Shown: piece after piece, positions 10,729-19,096 of the stretch | How the letters are laid out: every line of letters starts with the position of its first letter | Position numbering within the stretch: the stretch's first letter is position 1 | Source: Pseudomonas sp. FP198 | Lineage (GTDB): Bacteria > Pseudomonadota > Gammaproteobacteria > Pseudomonadales > Pseudomonadaceae | DNA: 64,000 nt | Reading direction: 5' to 3' | NCBI RefSeq assembly: GCF_030687895.1 | Contig: NZ_CP117452.1 | Location: forward strand, 4,146,501 to 4,210,500 | Notes under the pieces: model-generated | Databases searched by the model: none | Seen by the model: the letters and a program-made list of their open reading frames with translations, nothing else | What the model was told of the DNA's origin: nothing | Made by a program: the position numbers and the translations under genes

Positions 10729-11487
10729 ATGCAGAACACCCCTGTTGCAAATTCTGGCGATCCAAGAGTACTCGACGACGATAGGCGTTGGAGCACCCAC
10801 GCACTGATCGTCGATGACGACGTACCGATCCGAGAACTGCTGATCGACTACCTGGCCCGCTTCAGCATTCGCGGCATCGGCGTGACCGATGGCGCGGCCA
10901 TGCGCCAGGCGCTGCAGGCCGGGCATTTCGATGTGGTCGTCCTGGACCTGATGTTGCCGGGCGAGGACGGCTTGCAGCTGTGCCGCTGGCTGCGGGCCGA
11001 ATCGGACATCCCGATCCTGATGCTGACTGCCCGCTGCGAACCCACCGATCGCATCATCGGCCTGGAACTGGGCGCCGACGACTACATGGCCAAGCCCTTT
11101 GAACCCAGGGAATTGGTGGCGCGAATCCAGACCATCCTGCGCCGCGTGCGTGATGATCGCACCGAGCAGCGCGCCAATATCCGCTTCGACAACTGGCGGC
11201 TCAACAGCGTACTGCGCCAACTGGTTTCCGCCGACGGCCTGGTGGTGCCGCTATCCAACGCCGAGTTCCGGCTGCTATGGGTGTTCATCGAGCGTCCGCA
11301 CCGAGTGCTCAGCCGTGAACAACTGCTGGACGCGGCCCGCGGTCGTTCGATCGAAGCTTTTGATCGCAGTATCGACCTGCTGGTCTCGCGCTTGCGTCAA
11401 AAGCTGGGCGACGACCCAAAGGCCCCGCAGTTGATCAAGACCGTACGCGGTGAAGGCTACCTGTTCGACGCGCGAGCCATCAGTTGA
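10729..11487 (+). CDS. OmpR-family response regulator
   Basis: A 252-residue regulator. The receiver domain has the acidic pocket VDDD, the phosphorylation site Asp73 in VVVLDLMLPGEDG, the TAR switch residue region and the lysine in MAKPFEP. The C-terminal winged helix is OmpR/PhoB type, with LSNAEFRLLWVFIERP and a recognition helix near RSIDLLVSRLRQKLGDD. The ATG at 10729 is chosen; a TTG at 10699 is in frame, and no strong ribosome site marks either. The receiver begins only after about 25 residues, so the N-terminus is unusually long. The stop codon overlaps the start of the histidine kinase gene (TGATG), so the two are translationally coupled. The signal and target genes are not evident. 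Confidence 0.9.
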   Translation: MQNTPVANSGDPRVLDDDRRWSTHALIVDDDVPIRELLIDYLARFSIRGIGVTDGAAMRQALQAGHFDVVVLDLMLPGEDGLQLCRWLRAESDIPILMLTARCEPTDRIIGLELGADDYMAKPFEPRELVARIQTILRRVRDDRTEQRANIRFDNWRLNSVLRQLVSADGLVVPLSNAEFRLLWVFIERPHRVLSREQLLDAARGRSIEAFDRSIDLLVSRLRQKLGDDPKAPQLIKTVRGEGYLFDARAIS

Positions 11488-12533
11488 TGCGCATGCGCCT
11501 GGACACCCTGTTCGGCCGGCTGTTCGGCGTGCTTTTGCTGGCGATCGTCCTGGCGCACCTGCTGGCTTTTGCCTGGTTTTTCTACTACGGCCCGCCACCG
11601 CCTCCGGGACCACCACCCGAGTCTTCCCGGCCAATCGAAGGCGGCCAAGGCTCGGCGCCACCAACCGATCGTCCTTTGCGCCCGCGGTTCGGCGGTCCCG
11701 TGGTGCCGCTGACATTTCAGCTTGTGTTCCTGATCGTAGCCGCCTGGTACGGCGCCAAGCTGTTGACCCGGCCGATCCAGCGCCTGAGCGAGGCCGCCGA
11801 ACGATTAAGCGAGAACCTCGACAGCCAGCCGTTGGATGCAAGCGGCCCCAGGGAGGCACGCCAGGCGGCCCATACGTTCAACTTGATGCAGCAGCGGATC
11901 CGTGAGCAGGTACAGCAGCGCTCGCGGATGCTCGGCGCGGTCTCCCACGATTTGCGAACGCCGCTGTCACGGCTCAAGTTGCGCCTGGAACAGATTGACG
12001 ACCCCAAGCTGCAAAACCAGATGCGCCAGGACCTGGACGACATGATCGGCATGCTCGACGCCACGCTTTCCTACTTGCACGAACAACGCACCAGCGAAGC
12101 GTTGCAATGGATGGATGTGCAAGCCTTGGCGGAATCACTGAGCGAGAATGCCCAGGATCAGGGTGCCGATGTCCAGGTCAGTGGTGCCTGCGCCCCGCTG
12201 CTGGTGCAACCCATGGCGCTGCGCTCGTGCATCAACAACCTCATCGACAATGCCTTGCGCTACGCCGGTCATGCCTCGATCGTCCTGGAAGATCAGCGCC
12301 ACCAATTGCTGATCCGGGTGATCGATCACGGCCCCGGCATCGCCGCAGACAAACGCGAAGCTGTGTTCGAGCCGTTCTTTCGCCTGGAAGGCTCGCGCAA
12401 CCGCAACTCCGGCGGCGTAGGCCTGGGCATGACCATCGCCCGGGAAGCCGCCGAACGTCTGGGTGGACAATTGAGCCTGGAGGAAACTCCCGGGGGCGGA
12501 TTGACGGCGGTGATCGGCCTGCCCCGTCGTTGA
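11487..12533 (+). CDS. Sensor histidine kinase, partner of the upstream response regulator
   Basis: A 348-residue kinase. An N-terminal membrane segment (about 10-30) is followed by a short periplasmic loop of about 45 residues that is strikingly proline-rich (PPPPPGPPP), a second membrane segment (about 75-92), HAMP, and HisKA with His154 in VSHDLRTPLSRLK. The ATPase domain has the N-box NNLIDNALRYA and the G-boxes DHGPGIA and GGVGLGMTIA. Such a short loop lacks room for a folded sensor domain, so the stimulus may be sensed in the membrane or through another protein. It is coupled to the response regulator by a one-base overlap. Confidence 0.92.
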   Translation: MRMRLDTLFGRLFGVLLLAIVLAHLLAFAWFFYYGPPPPPGPPPESSRPIEGGQGSAPPTDRPLRPRFGGPVVPLTFQLVFLIVAAWYGAKLLTRPIQRLSEAAERLSENLDSQPLDASGPREARQAAHTFNLMQQRIREQVQQRSRMLGAVSHDLRTPLSRLKLRLEQIDDPKLQNQMRQDLDDMIGMLDATLSYLHEQRTSEALQWMDVQALAESLSENAQDQGADVQVSGACAPLLVQPMALRSCINNLIDNALRYAGHASIVLEDQRHQLLIRVIDHGPGIAADKREAVFEPFFRLEGSRNRNSGGVGLGMTIAREAAERLGGQLSLEETPGGGLTAVIGLPRR

Positions 12534-12565
12534 TTTCAGGCAATCGAAAATCCGTGGCGGTAGCC

Positions 12566-13603
12566 TTACCGCGCGTGGCTCTTGCTCCAATCCGTCAGCA
12601 AGCTGTACGCCACCGCCAACAGCGTCGGACCGATGAACAGGCCGATGAAACCAAAGGCGATCAACCCGCCGAAAACCCCCAGCAGCACGATGACCAGCGG
12701 CAGGTTTCCGCCGCGGCTGATCAGGTAAGGCTTGAGCACGTTATCCACCCCGCTGATGATGAAGGTGCCCCAGATACCGAGGAACACCGCCATCCCGTAT
12801 TCGCCCTTCCACGCCAGCCACGCCGTGGCGGGGATCCAGACCAGCGGCGGGCCCATGGGGATCAGACTGAGCAGGAAAGTGACAATACCAAGCACCAGTG
12901 CTCCCGGCACGCCTGCGATCAGGAAACCGATCAGCGCGAGCACGGCCTGGGCCGCCGCGGTACCAATCACGCCGTTGACCACCCGCTGCACCGTACCGGC
13001 CACCAGGTCGACGTAGTACCCGGCACGGTCACCAATCAACCGCTCCAGCAAGCCTTGGACAAAAGCCGCCAGGCGCGGGCCGTCACGGTAGAAAAAGAAC
13101 ACGAACACGATGCTCAACGTCAGTTCGAGAATACCGCCGCCTACTTGCGCGCTGCGGGCCAGCAACCAATTGCCGACCCTTCCGAGGTACGGCTTGATGG
13201 ACACCATCATCGCCGCGCCCTGTTGGTCGATGCTGTCCCAGAGCGTCACCAGCCGCCCGCCTACCAGCGGTACACCAGCCAGCCATTCCGGCGCTGCGGG
13301 CAGGCCGTCGACCTGGACATCCCTGATGAACGCCGTAGCATCGCGCACATGATCGGCCAGGTTGAACCCCAGCCACACCAGCGGCACAGCCACCAGTAAC
13401 ATCCAGCCGACCATCAGCAACGCCGCGGCGAGGGATTCACGCCCGTTGACCCAGCGGGTCAGCAAGCGCATCAGCGGCCAACTGGCGAAAGCCAGCACGG
13501 CGCCCCAGAACAGCGCCGACCAGAATGGCGCCATCACCCAGAGGCTTGCGCCGAACAACACCAACAGCAGAATCTGCACCAATAGCCGATCGTTATTGAG
13601 CAT
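12566..13603 (-). CDS. AI-2E family transporter (UPF0118/YdiK-like permease)
   Basis: A polytopic membrane protein of 345 residues with about seven or eight hydrophobic segments. The N-terminal pair runs through LLLVLFGASLWVMAPF. A large amphipathic region follows at about 90-170, then the conserved C-terminal block with FFFYRDG, LSLIPMGPPLVW, DNVLKPYLISRGGNLPL and GLFIGPTLLAVAY. The family is named after the TqsA autoinducer-2 exporter, but members also act as Na+/H+ antiporters or have no known substrate, so the name should not be read as a function. The ATG at 13603 is chosen; a GTG at 13636 is in frame. It converges with the histidine kinase gene, with only a 32-bp spacer. Confidence 0.88.
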   Translation of the reverse strand: MLNNDRLLVQILLLVLFGASLWVMAPFWSALFWGAVLAFASWPLMRLLTRWVNGRESLAAALLMVGWMLLVAVPLVWLGFNLADHVRDATAFIRDVQVDGLPAAPEWLAGVPLVGGRLVTLWDSIDQQGAAMMVSIKPYLGRVGNWLLARSAQVGGGILELTLSIVFVFFFYRDGPRLAAFVQGLLERLIGDRAGYYVDLVAGTVQRVVNGVIGTAAAQAVLALIGFLIAGVPGALVLGIVTFLLSLIPMGPPLVWIPATAWLAWKGEYGMAVFLGIWGTFIISGVDNVLKPYLISRGGNLPLVIVLLGVFGGLIAFGFIGLFIGPTLLAVAYSLLTDWSKSHAR

Positions 13604-13662
13604 GAAAGGTCTCGAAAAATTAACCGGGCCGGTCACGGCGTAGGGTGCATCCCTGAAACAGC

Positions 13663-14481
13663 TTATCGCAACAGTTCAAGGTGCAGACCCTTCGCGTCAT
13701 CACTGGCCGTCTCCATGCGCGCGGCCCGCACACCCTGGCCAATGAGGGCCTGGCGCCACACCTCGGCCTGCGGGCCGGCGATGCTGACCCGAAGGCCGGT
13801 GTCCAGGTTCAGCGCCCGGGAGAGCAAGCGCAGCCAGGCGTCGTCCGGCTCGCCGGCAAGACGCGGCAGATCCAGCACGCCGGTGTCCTTGAGCTGGCGC
13901 AGCAACGTCGCCGATGTCGGCAGCAGATCCCCCAGGGGAGCGTTCGCTTCGAACTGTTCGACGTGCAGGTAGGCCTTGCGGTTGCCACGGGTGATGGCAT
14001 ACAGCGCGATCAGCGTGTTGTCCGCCGGCGGCGCCAGGCGCAACAGCAGATAGGCCTGGCCGCTGTCGGCACCATAGAGCTTGGCATTGCCGAACACCTG
14101 GTTGGCCCACAGGCTGCTTTCACCGCAATCACGCGCCTGGCACCAGAAAAGCAGCTCGGCGTCCTGCTTCTGCAGTGCTTCGCGAGCAGCGGTAAAAGCC
14201 TGGGTGGCGGTGTGCTCCGGCGGTAATTCATAGGTGACCGACGTGGCGTTGCCGCGGGCGTCGACCTGCCCATCGAAGCGCAGCTGGCCGCTGATCCTGC
14301 GGATCGAGCCCATCGGGTAGATACGCTCAAGGTCGCTGGTTTGCTTGTAATCGACGATTTGCGCGTCGGGCATCCGCGGCACGCGCGCCAGGTCCTGACT
14401 GCCGGGCACATCGGCGGCCAGGGCGGCCGGACCGAAAGCGGCCAGCGCCAGCAGGGCGAATGAATACATGGATAGTTTCAT
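13663..14481 (-). CDS. DUF4892 domain-containing exported protein
   Basis: A protein of 272 residues with a clean signal peptide (MKLSMYSFALLALAAFG, cleavage near ALAAD) and no lipobox, so probably periplasmic. It opens with the segment RVPRMPDAQIVDYKQTSDLERIYP, typical of the DUF4892 family found in Pseudomonas. Function is unknown. A Cys pair in the middle (FWCQARDCGES) could form a disulfide or bind a ligand. It lies 59 bp upstream of the AI-2E family gene on the same strand and may be cotranscribed with it. Confidence 0.82.
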   Translation of the reverse strand: MKLSMYSFALLALAAFGPAALAADVPGSQDLARVPRMPDAQIVDYKQTSDLERIYPMGSIRRISGQLRFDGQVDARGNATSVTYELPPEHTATQAFTAAREALQKQDAELLFWCQARDCGESSLWANQVFGNAKLYGADSGQAYLLLRLAPPADNTLIALYAITRGNRKAYLHVEQFEANAPLGDLLPTSATLLRQLKDTGVLDLPRLAGEPDDAWLRLLSRALNLDTGLRVSIAGPQAEVWRQALIGQGVRAARMETASDDAKGLHLELLR

Positions 14482-14616
14482 CGGATCGACTGTGCCTGGA
14501 CCCGCGCGACGCGAAGGCGTCTTTTAATGCTGATGCGCAGCAAGGCGAATGTACGGTTTTCTGTCATGGTTGGCTCCCTTTCCACCCGCCAAGCCTCGAC
14601 AGTTGACCGGCGCAAG

Positions 14617-15468
14617 TCAAGAAACGCTGAAGAACCGATTGAAACAGTCTGCTACAAGAGCCGCACCGACCTCATCATTCAGGTGCAAATGATGACCGCC
14701 AGGCAACCGCTCATGACTGAAGGGTAGCCGTTCCAGCAACTCCGGATGCTGGGCCAGCATGCCGTCAGCGGCCACCACCAGGTGCGCTGGACAGGCGACT
14801 CGGGCCACGAACGCCATGGCCTGTTCATCGGTCAGGCGCAGTGGCGATGGCAAGGTCAGGCGGTTGTCGGTGCGCCAGGTGTAGCCACCCGGCACTGGCA
14901 TCAGGCCGCGCTGGGCGAGCAACTCGGCGGCCTCGCGACTGACCGCCACCAGCCCTTTCATACGCGCTTCGATGGCTCGGTCGAGGGTTGTGTAGACCGG
15001 TTTGCGCTTTTCCTGCAAATCCAGCTGCGCCTGTAGGGCCATGCCCATGCGTTCCGCCGCATTGTCGCCCTTGGCTGTAGGAGGAATCACGCCATCGATC
15101 AGGCCCAGATGCGTGATCCGCTCCGGCAGGGAGCCGGCCAGCACCAGCGAAACGATGGCACCCATGGAGTGCCCCAACAGCGCGAAACGCTTCAAGCCCA
15201 ATTGCTCGGCCACTTGCAGTACATCATGGGCGTAGTCCCACAGGGCGTAACCGGCCCCGGGCGGGCGGTGTCCGGAATGACCGTGGCCGGCCATGTCCAG
15301 GGCAATCACCCGCACACCCTCTAGCCGTGGGGCGAGCCGGGCGAAGCTGTTGGCGTTGTCCAGCCAGCCATGCAGCGCGATCACCGGCCGCCCATCTTCC
15401 GGCCCGAACAGATGGGCGGCGAGTTCGATATGGGGCAAGCTCAGGCGAACCTCTTCGACGGCGTTCAT
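14617..15468 (-). CDS. Alpha/beta hydrolase (first of two overlapping hydrolase genes by position)
   Basis: A 283-residue alpha/beta hydrolase fold protein. The oxyanion region is HGWLDNANS, the nucleophile elbow is GHSMGA (catalytic Ser), and the C-terminal histidine is in LPGGHHLHLND. DMAGHGHSGHRPPGAGY is typical of the epoxide-hydrolase/MhpC-like group. There is no signal peptide, so it is cytoplasmic. Its ATG overlaps the stop codon of the upstream hydrolase gene by 4 bases (ATGA), so both are translated in a coupled way. Substrate unknown. Confidence 0.88.
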   Translation of the reverse strand: MNAVEEVRLSLPHIELAAHLFGPEDGRPVIALHGWLDNANSFARLAPRLEGVRVIALDMAGHGHSGHRPPGAGYALWDYAHDVLQVAEQLGLKRFALLGHSMGAIVSLVLAGSLPERITHLGLIDGVIPPTAKGDNAAERMGMALQAQLDLQEKRKPVYTTLDRAIEARMKGLVAVSREAAELLAQRGLMPVPGGYTWRTDNRLTLPSPLRLTDEQAMAFVARVACPAHLVVAADGMLAQHPELLERLPFSHERLPGGHHLHLNDEVGAALVADCFNRFFSVS

Positions 15469-16259
15469 GCGTCAAGCCCTTGCCAGCGCTGGAGCAGGTC
15501 CTTGAGCAGGTTGGCCGTGTCCTGGGGATATTCGAGGGGAAACATGTGGCCACCGGGCATGGTCAGGGATTCACCCTGCGGCATGCGCCCCACCACACGC
15601 GTGTGATGACGCATCACCACGCGACTCTGCCGGCCCCGTACTACCGCCAGCGGAACCTGGAGTTTTCCAGCCCTCTCGGGGCGGGTATGGGGCACGCCAC
15701 GGTAGATACTGATCTCCGTGGCCGGGTCGAAGCGCAGCCGCAACCGGTCACCGACGGGTTGCAAGCCATGTTGCAGATAAGCTTCAAAGCATTCCGGATC
15801 GAAACCGCGAAACAGCGTCTTGCCGGCAAAATAGGCCCGCGCCGACGCCAGGTCGCTGAATTCCTCGCGCCGTCCCAGGGTCCGCCCGGCCGGGGTCAGG
15901 CGATCAATGAACCCCATGCGCTTGGCGGCCAGGATCAGCCATCGGTCGGCGCGGGTCAGCACCGGGGAATCGAGCATGACCACGCCGCGATACAACCGAG
16001 GACAACGCAACGCCGCGTGCAAGTGCAACACACCGCCCAGGGAGTGCCCGACGCCCCACACCGGTTCAGGTTGCTGTTCCAGGTGATGAATCAGCTCGTC
16101 CACCAGGTTGTTCCAATTGTCGTCCACCGGAAACCGTGGGTCGTGACCGTGCAGTTCGAGGTGCGCGACCTCATATTGCGGCGCCAGCGCGGCGAACAGC
16201 TTGCCGTAGGTGGCCGAGGGGAAACCATTGGCGTGGGCGAAAAACACCTGTTGCGACAT
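15465..16259 (-). CDS. Alpha/beta hydrolase (upstream partner)
   Basis: A 264-residue alpha/beta hydrolase with oxyanion region AHANGFPS, nucleophile elbow GHSLGG and a C-terminal histidine in MPGGHMFPLE. The insertion between nucleophile and acid is long and basic. The ATG at 16259 gives MSQQVFFAHANG; the frame is open to 16319 but that would add an unlikely arginine-rich leader. It is the promoter-proximal member of a two-gene unit with the hydrolase at 14617-15468. The two proteins differ clearly in sequence, so they are not a recent tandem duplication. The remembered PAO1 order (PA1621-PA1622 near gpsA) has the same arrangement. Confidence 0.87.
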   Translation of the reverse strand: MSQQVFFAHANGFPSATYGKLFAALAPQYEVAHLELHGHDPRFPVDDNWNNLVDELIHHLEQQPEPVWGVGHSLGGVLHLHAALRCPRLYRGVVMLDSPVLTRADRWLILAAKRMGFIDRLTPAGRTLGRREEFSDLASARAYFAGKTLFRGFDPECFEAYLQHGLQPVGDRLRLRFDPATEISIYRGVPHTRPERAGKLQVPLAVVRGRQSRVVMRHHTRVVGRMPQGESLTMPGGHMFPLEYPQDTANLLKDLLQRWQGLDA

Positions 16260-16393
16260 GTTGGCCGATCCGTTGCGAGAACTGCCACCGATTGTCCGCA
16301 GAACCCGATAGCGCGGCAATGACCGTAACTGACAGGAATGATGACAGTCGGGGTTGGGATATGGCGCTGCGAGCTGAATGAGCAGCGAAACCC

Positions 16394-16523
16394 GTGGCGA
16401 GGGGATTTATCCCCGCTGGGATGCGAAGCAGCCCCAAAATCAGACCACTCGGTGTACCAGACTAATCGAGTCGGCAAACCTTGGGGCGCTTCGCACCCCA
16501 GCGGGGATAAATCCCCTCACCAC
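16394..16523. repeat. Long inverted repeat, GTGGCGAGGGGATTTATCCCC family
   Basis: Left arm GTGGCGAGGGGATTTATCCC, extended by the partly complementary gctgggatgcgaagcagcccca, faces the right arm tggggcgcttcgcaccccagcggggataaatcccctcaccac across about 45 bp. The arms can pair over roughly 40 bases with mismatches. It fills the gap between the hydrolase operon and the thioesterase gene, where I see nothing else. Related elements lie at 26792-26920 and 35892-36020. Confidence 0.88.
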
Positions 16524-16549
16524 AAAAGCCTGCTCCAGCCCCGTAGGCA

Positions 16550-16993
16550 TTACCGCGCCGGCGGCTGCTCGCCCAGCGGCACCACCGCCATGGTCAGGCG
16601 CGATACACAGTTGACCTTGCCGTCATCGTTGACCAGGCGAATGTCCCAGACCTGCGTGGTGCGGCCCAGGTGAACCACGCGCGCCGTCGCGGTGACCCGC
16701 CCGCTGCGCACGCCACGCAGGTGGTTGGCGTTGATTTCCAGGCCGACGCAATAGAACTTGCTGGTGTCCACGCACAGGTAGGCGGCCATGGATCCGACCG
16801 TTTCGGCCAACACCACTGACGCGCCGCCGTGCAGCAACCCGAACGGTTGGTGGGTGCGGTGATCGACCACCATGCTCGCGGTCAGGGATTGGTCATCGAA
16901 GGATTCGAAACGGATGTCCAGCACTTCGCTGATCGTGTTCTTACCGGCGGCGTTCAGTTGTTCGATGTTGGGGGTGGTGCGCCAAAGACTCAT
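16550..16993 (-). CDS. PaaI/MenI-type hotdog thioesterase
   Basis: A 147-residue hotdog-fold acyl-CoA thioesterase. HQPFGLLHGGASVVLAETVGS carries the conserved HGG and the catalytic acidic residue in the position used by the EntH/MenI group. GLEINANHLRGVRSGRVTATA is the typical second half. It probably hydrolyses aromatic or medium-chain acyl-CoA thioesters in the cytoplasm. It lies 50 bp downstream of sixA on the same strand and may belong to the gpsA-DUF4389-sixA transcript. Confidence 0.88.
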   Translation of the reverse strand: MSLWRTTPNIEQLNAAGKNTISEVLDIRFESFDDQSLTASMVVDHRTHQPFGLLHGGASVVLAETVGSMAAYLCVDTSKFYCVGLEINANHLRGVRSGRVTATARVVHLGRTTQVWDIRLVNDDGKVNCVSRLTMAVVPLGEQPPAR

Positions 16994-17043
16994 CGTGCCC
17001 TTCCTTCGTGATTTTTTTGTTTTGCCCGCCCGGAAGCGGTTTC

Positions 17044-17496
17044 TCAGGGATGCCTGAGGCTCTTGAGTTTCATCGAGCCGGCCAACGGCAGGTCGCCTTC
17101 CAGCTCGGCCAGGCCGGCCGTCTGCACCTGTTCAGGTTGTTGCAGGTGGCCGTGCTGCAACAAGCCCAGCAGGCTGCCCACCAGCGGATTGTGGCTGACC
17201 AGCAGCACGTCGTCCTGGTCCTCCAGATGTTTCAACACATCGGCCGGCCGGGTCTCCGGGGTGAGCCAGTCGACCGTGATCAACTCAGGCTCGAACCCCA
17301 GGGCCTCACGCATCAGTTGCGCGGTCTGCTGGGCGCGCACGTAGGGACTGGCATAAATGGCCCGCAACGGCTCGGCCATCAACTGACCGGCGCTGCGCAG
17401 CACCTCTTCGCGCCCATGAATCGTCAATACCCGCTCCGGATCAGGGCGGACCCCGTGCGGCTCGGCTTCGCCATGACGCAAGACCCACAGTTTCAT
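17044..17496 (-). CDS. sixA: Phosphohistidine phosphatase SixA
   Basis: A 150-residue member of the histidine phosphatase superfamily. The RHG catalytic motif is at the very N-terminus (LRHGEAEPHG) and a second catalytic histidine is in LLVSHNPLVG. SixA removes phosphate from histidine-phosphorylated proteins; in E. coli the targets are ArcB and, in later work, the nitrogen phosphotransferase protein NPr. The gene overlaps the upstream DUF4389 gene by 4 bases and follows gpsA, a common order in Pseudomonas. Confidence 0.93.
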   Translation of the reverse strand: MKLWVLRHGEAEPHGVRPDPERVLTIHGREEVLRSAGQLMAEPLRAIYASPYVRAQQTAQLMREALGFEPELITVDWLTPETRPADVLKHLEDQDDVLLVSHNPLVGSLLGLLQHGHLQQPEQVQTAGLAELEGDLPLAGSMKLKSLRHP

Positions 17497-17840
17497 AGTT
17501 TCGGCTCCTCGTCACGGACCGGGTGCGGCGCTGGCGCCACGGCATGAGGCGCTTCGCCTTCCGGGGTCCGCGGGGTCGGCCAGTCAGCGAATGGCCAGGG
17601 TTTCTGGTCGCTGTGGAAAGTGCCGAAGCGGCCGATCTGTGCGAGGAACTGGCTCAGGCTGTCGCCAAAATTCATCAGGCTGGCGCTGGGTGCGCCGTAG
17701 ATCAGCCGATAAACCAATTGCACCAGCACCACGGCACCGAGAATGAATTGCGCCACCTGCCAGACCAGCAGGTAAATCACCATCCACAGCACGCGCAGCA
17801 GGATGGATTCGTATTGGGGCTGCCCTTTCGGATCGTTCAT
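17493..17840 (-). CDS. DUF4389 domain-containing membrane protein
   Basis: A small inner-membrane protein of 115 residues. A hydrophobic stretch at about 15-50 (LLRVLWMVIYLLVWQVAQF and onward) probably forms one or two membrane helices. The Pro/Glu-rich C-terminus lies outside the membrane. The central MNFGDSLSQFLAQIGRF matches the DUF4389 family. Function unknown. It lies 30 bp after gpsA and overlaps sixA by 4 bases, so the three genes form one operon. Confidence 0.85.
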   Translation of the reverse strand: MNDPKGQPQYESILLRVLWMVIYLLVWQVAQFILGAVVLVQLVYRLIYGAPSASLMNFGDSLSQFLAQIGRFGTFHSDQKPWPFADWPTPRTPEGEAPHAVAPAPHPVRDEEPKL

Positions 17841-17870
17841 GGTTCGCTCCTGCTTGCGGTCGATACGGAA

Positions 17871-18896
17871 TCAGTTGAAACCGCTGGTGGAAATGAAATC
17901 GACATCGGTCTTCGGTTCGCCACGCATCAACAGTTCGATGACCTGCTCCAGCGTGCGCCCTTCAAACAGAATGGCGTGCAGGCCCGCGACCAGCGGCATA
18001 TACACCCCAGTCTCCTGGGACTTGGCCTTGAGGACCTTGAGGGTATTGACCCCTTCCGCCACTTCGCCCAGGCGCGACACGGCCTCGTCCAGGCTCAGGC
18101 CCTGGCCGAGGGCGAAGCCGACCTGGTAGTTGCGACTCTTGGGCGAAGAGCAGGTGACAATCAGGTCGCCTACCCCGGCCAGCCCGAGGAATGTCATCGG
18201 GTTGGCGCCCTGGCTGACGGCGAAACGGGTCATTTCCGCCAGCGCCCGGGTGATCAGCATGCTCTTGGTGTTTTCGCCCATGCCCAGCGCGACTGCCATG
18301 CCGGCGATGATCGCGTAGACGTTCTTCAGCGCCCCGCCCAGCTCGACGCCAAAACGATCGGCGCTCGCATAGACCCGGAAGGTTCGGCCATGAAGGGCGG
18401 CCTGGACCCGCTGGCAAAGCTCCTCGTCTTCACTGGCGACCACGGTGGCGGTCAGCGCATGCTCGGCGATTTCCCGCGCCAGGTTCGGCCCGGAAATCAC
18501 GCCGATGCGCGCCTTGGGGGCGATTTCCTCGAGAATCTCGCTCATCAGCTTGAAGGTCTGCGCCTCGATGCCTTTGGTCAGGCTCACCAGCAACTTGCCG
18601 CTCAGGCGTTCGGCGTGGGACGCCAGCACCGAGCGCAGGGCGCTGGAAGGCAAGGCAACAAAAAACAGGTCGCTGCCGTCGAGCGTGGCCTGCAAATCGG
18701 TGACCGGCTCCACTTCAGGGCGAACCTTGATGCCTTTGAGGTAACGCGGATTCTCCCGGTTGAGCCGGATGGCCTCGGCCTGCTCCGGGTCACGCATCCA
18801 CTGGCGCACCGCGTGGCCGTTCTCCGCCAGCAGGTTAGCCACGGCGGTGCCGAAACTCCCGCCTCCCAGGACCGCGATCGGGCGCTGTTCAGTCAT
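17871..18896 (-). CDS. gpsA: Glycerol-3-phosphate dehydrogenase [NAD(P)+]
   Basis: This enzyme reduces dihydroxyacetone phosphate to sn-glycerol 3-phosphate, the backbone precursor of phospholipids, in the cytoplasm. It has 341 residues, the family length. The nucleotide motif [10 protein letters not shown] is near the N-terminus; SGPNLAREI and the catalytic lysine in [10 protein letters not shown] follow, with [12 protein letters not shown]. The ATG at 18896 gives [13 protein letters not shown]; the frame is open to 19028 without support. It heads the gpsA-DUF4389-sixA operon and is divergent from the TonB receptor gene. Confidence 0.97.
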   Translation of the reverse strand: MTEQRPIAVLGGGSFGTAVANLLAENGHAVRQWMRDPEQAEAIRLNRENPRYLKGIKVRPEVEPVTDLQATLDGSDLFFVALPSSALRSVLASHAERLSGKLLVSLTKGIEAQTFKLMSEILEEIAPKARIGVISGPNLAREIAEHALTATVVASEDEELCQRVQAALHGRTFRVYASADRFGVELGGALKNVYAIIAGMAVALGMGENTKSMLITRALAEMTRFAVSQGANPMTFLGLAGVGDLIVTCSSPKSRNYQVGFALGQGLSLDEAVSRLGEVAEGVNTLKVLKAKSQETGVYMPLVAGLHAILFEGRTLEQVIELLMRGEPKTDVDFISTSGFN

Positions 18897-19096
18897 ATGC
18901 AATCCGCTCTTCCATACCAAGTGGCAATGCCCGGCATTATACGGAGCAGCCGAACCGCGACCAGCCCCGTCAGCAATTACCGATGGCAGTAGCAAGCTGA
19001 CAATCAATTCCGAGGAAAATGCTGCCAACGTGAATGGAAAAGTCGCACGGCTCGGTTAACATGCCCGCCATCCCTCCTTCAATCAAAGGCTGTGCC

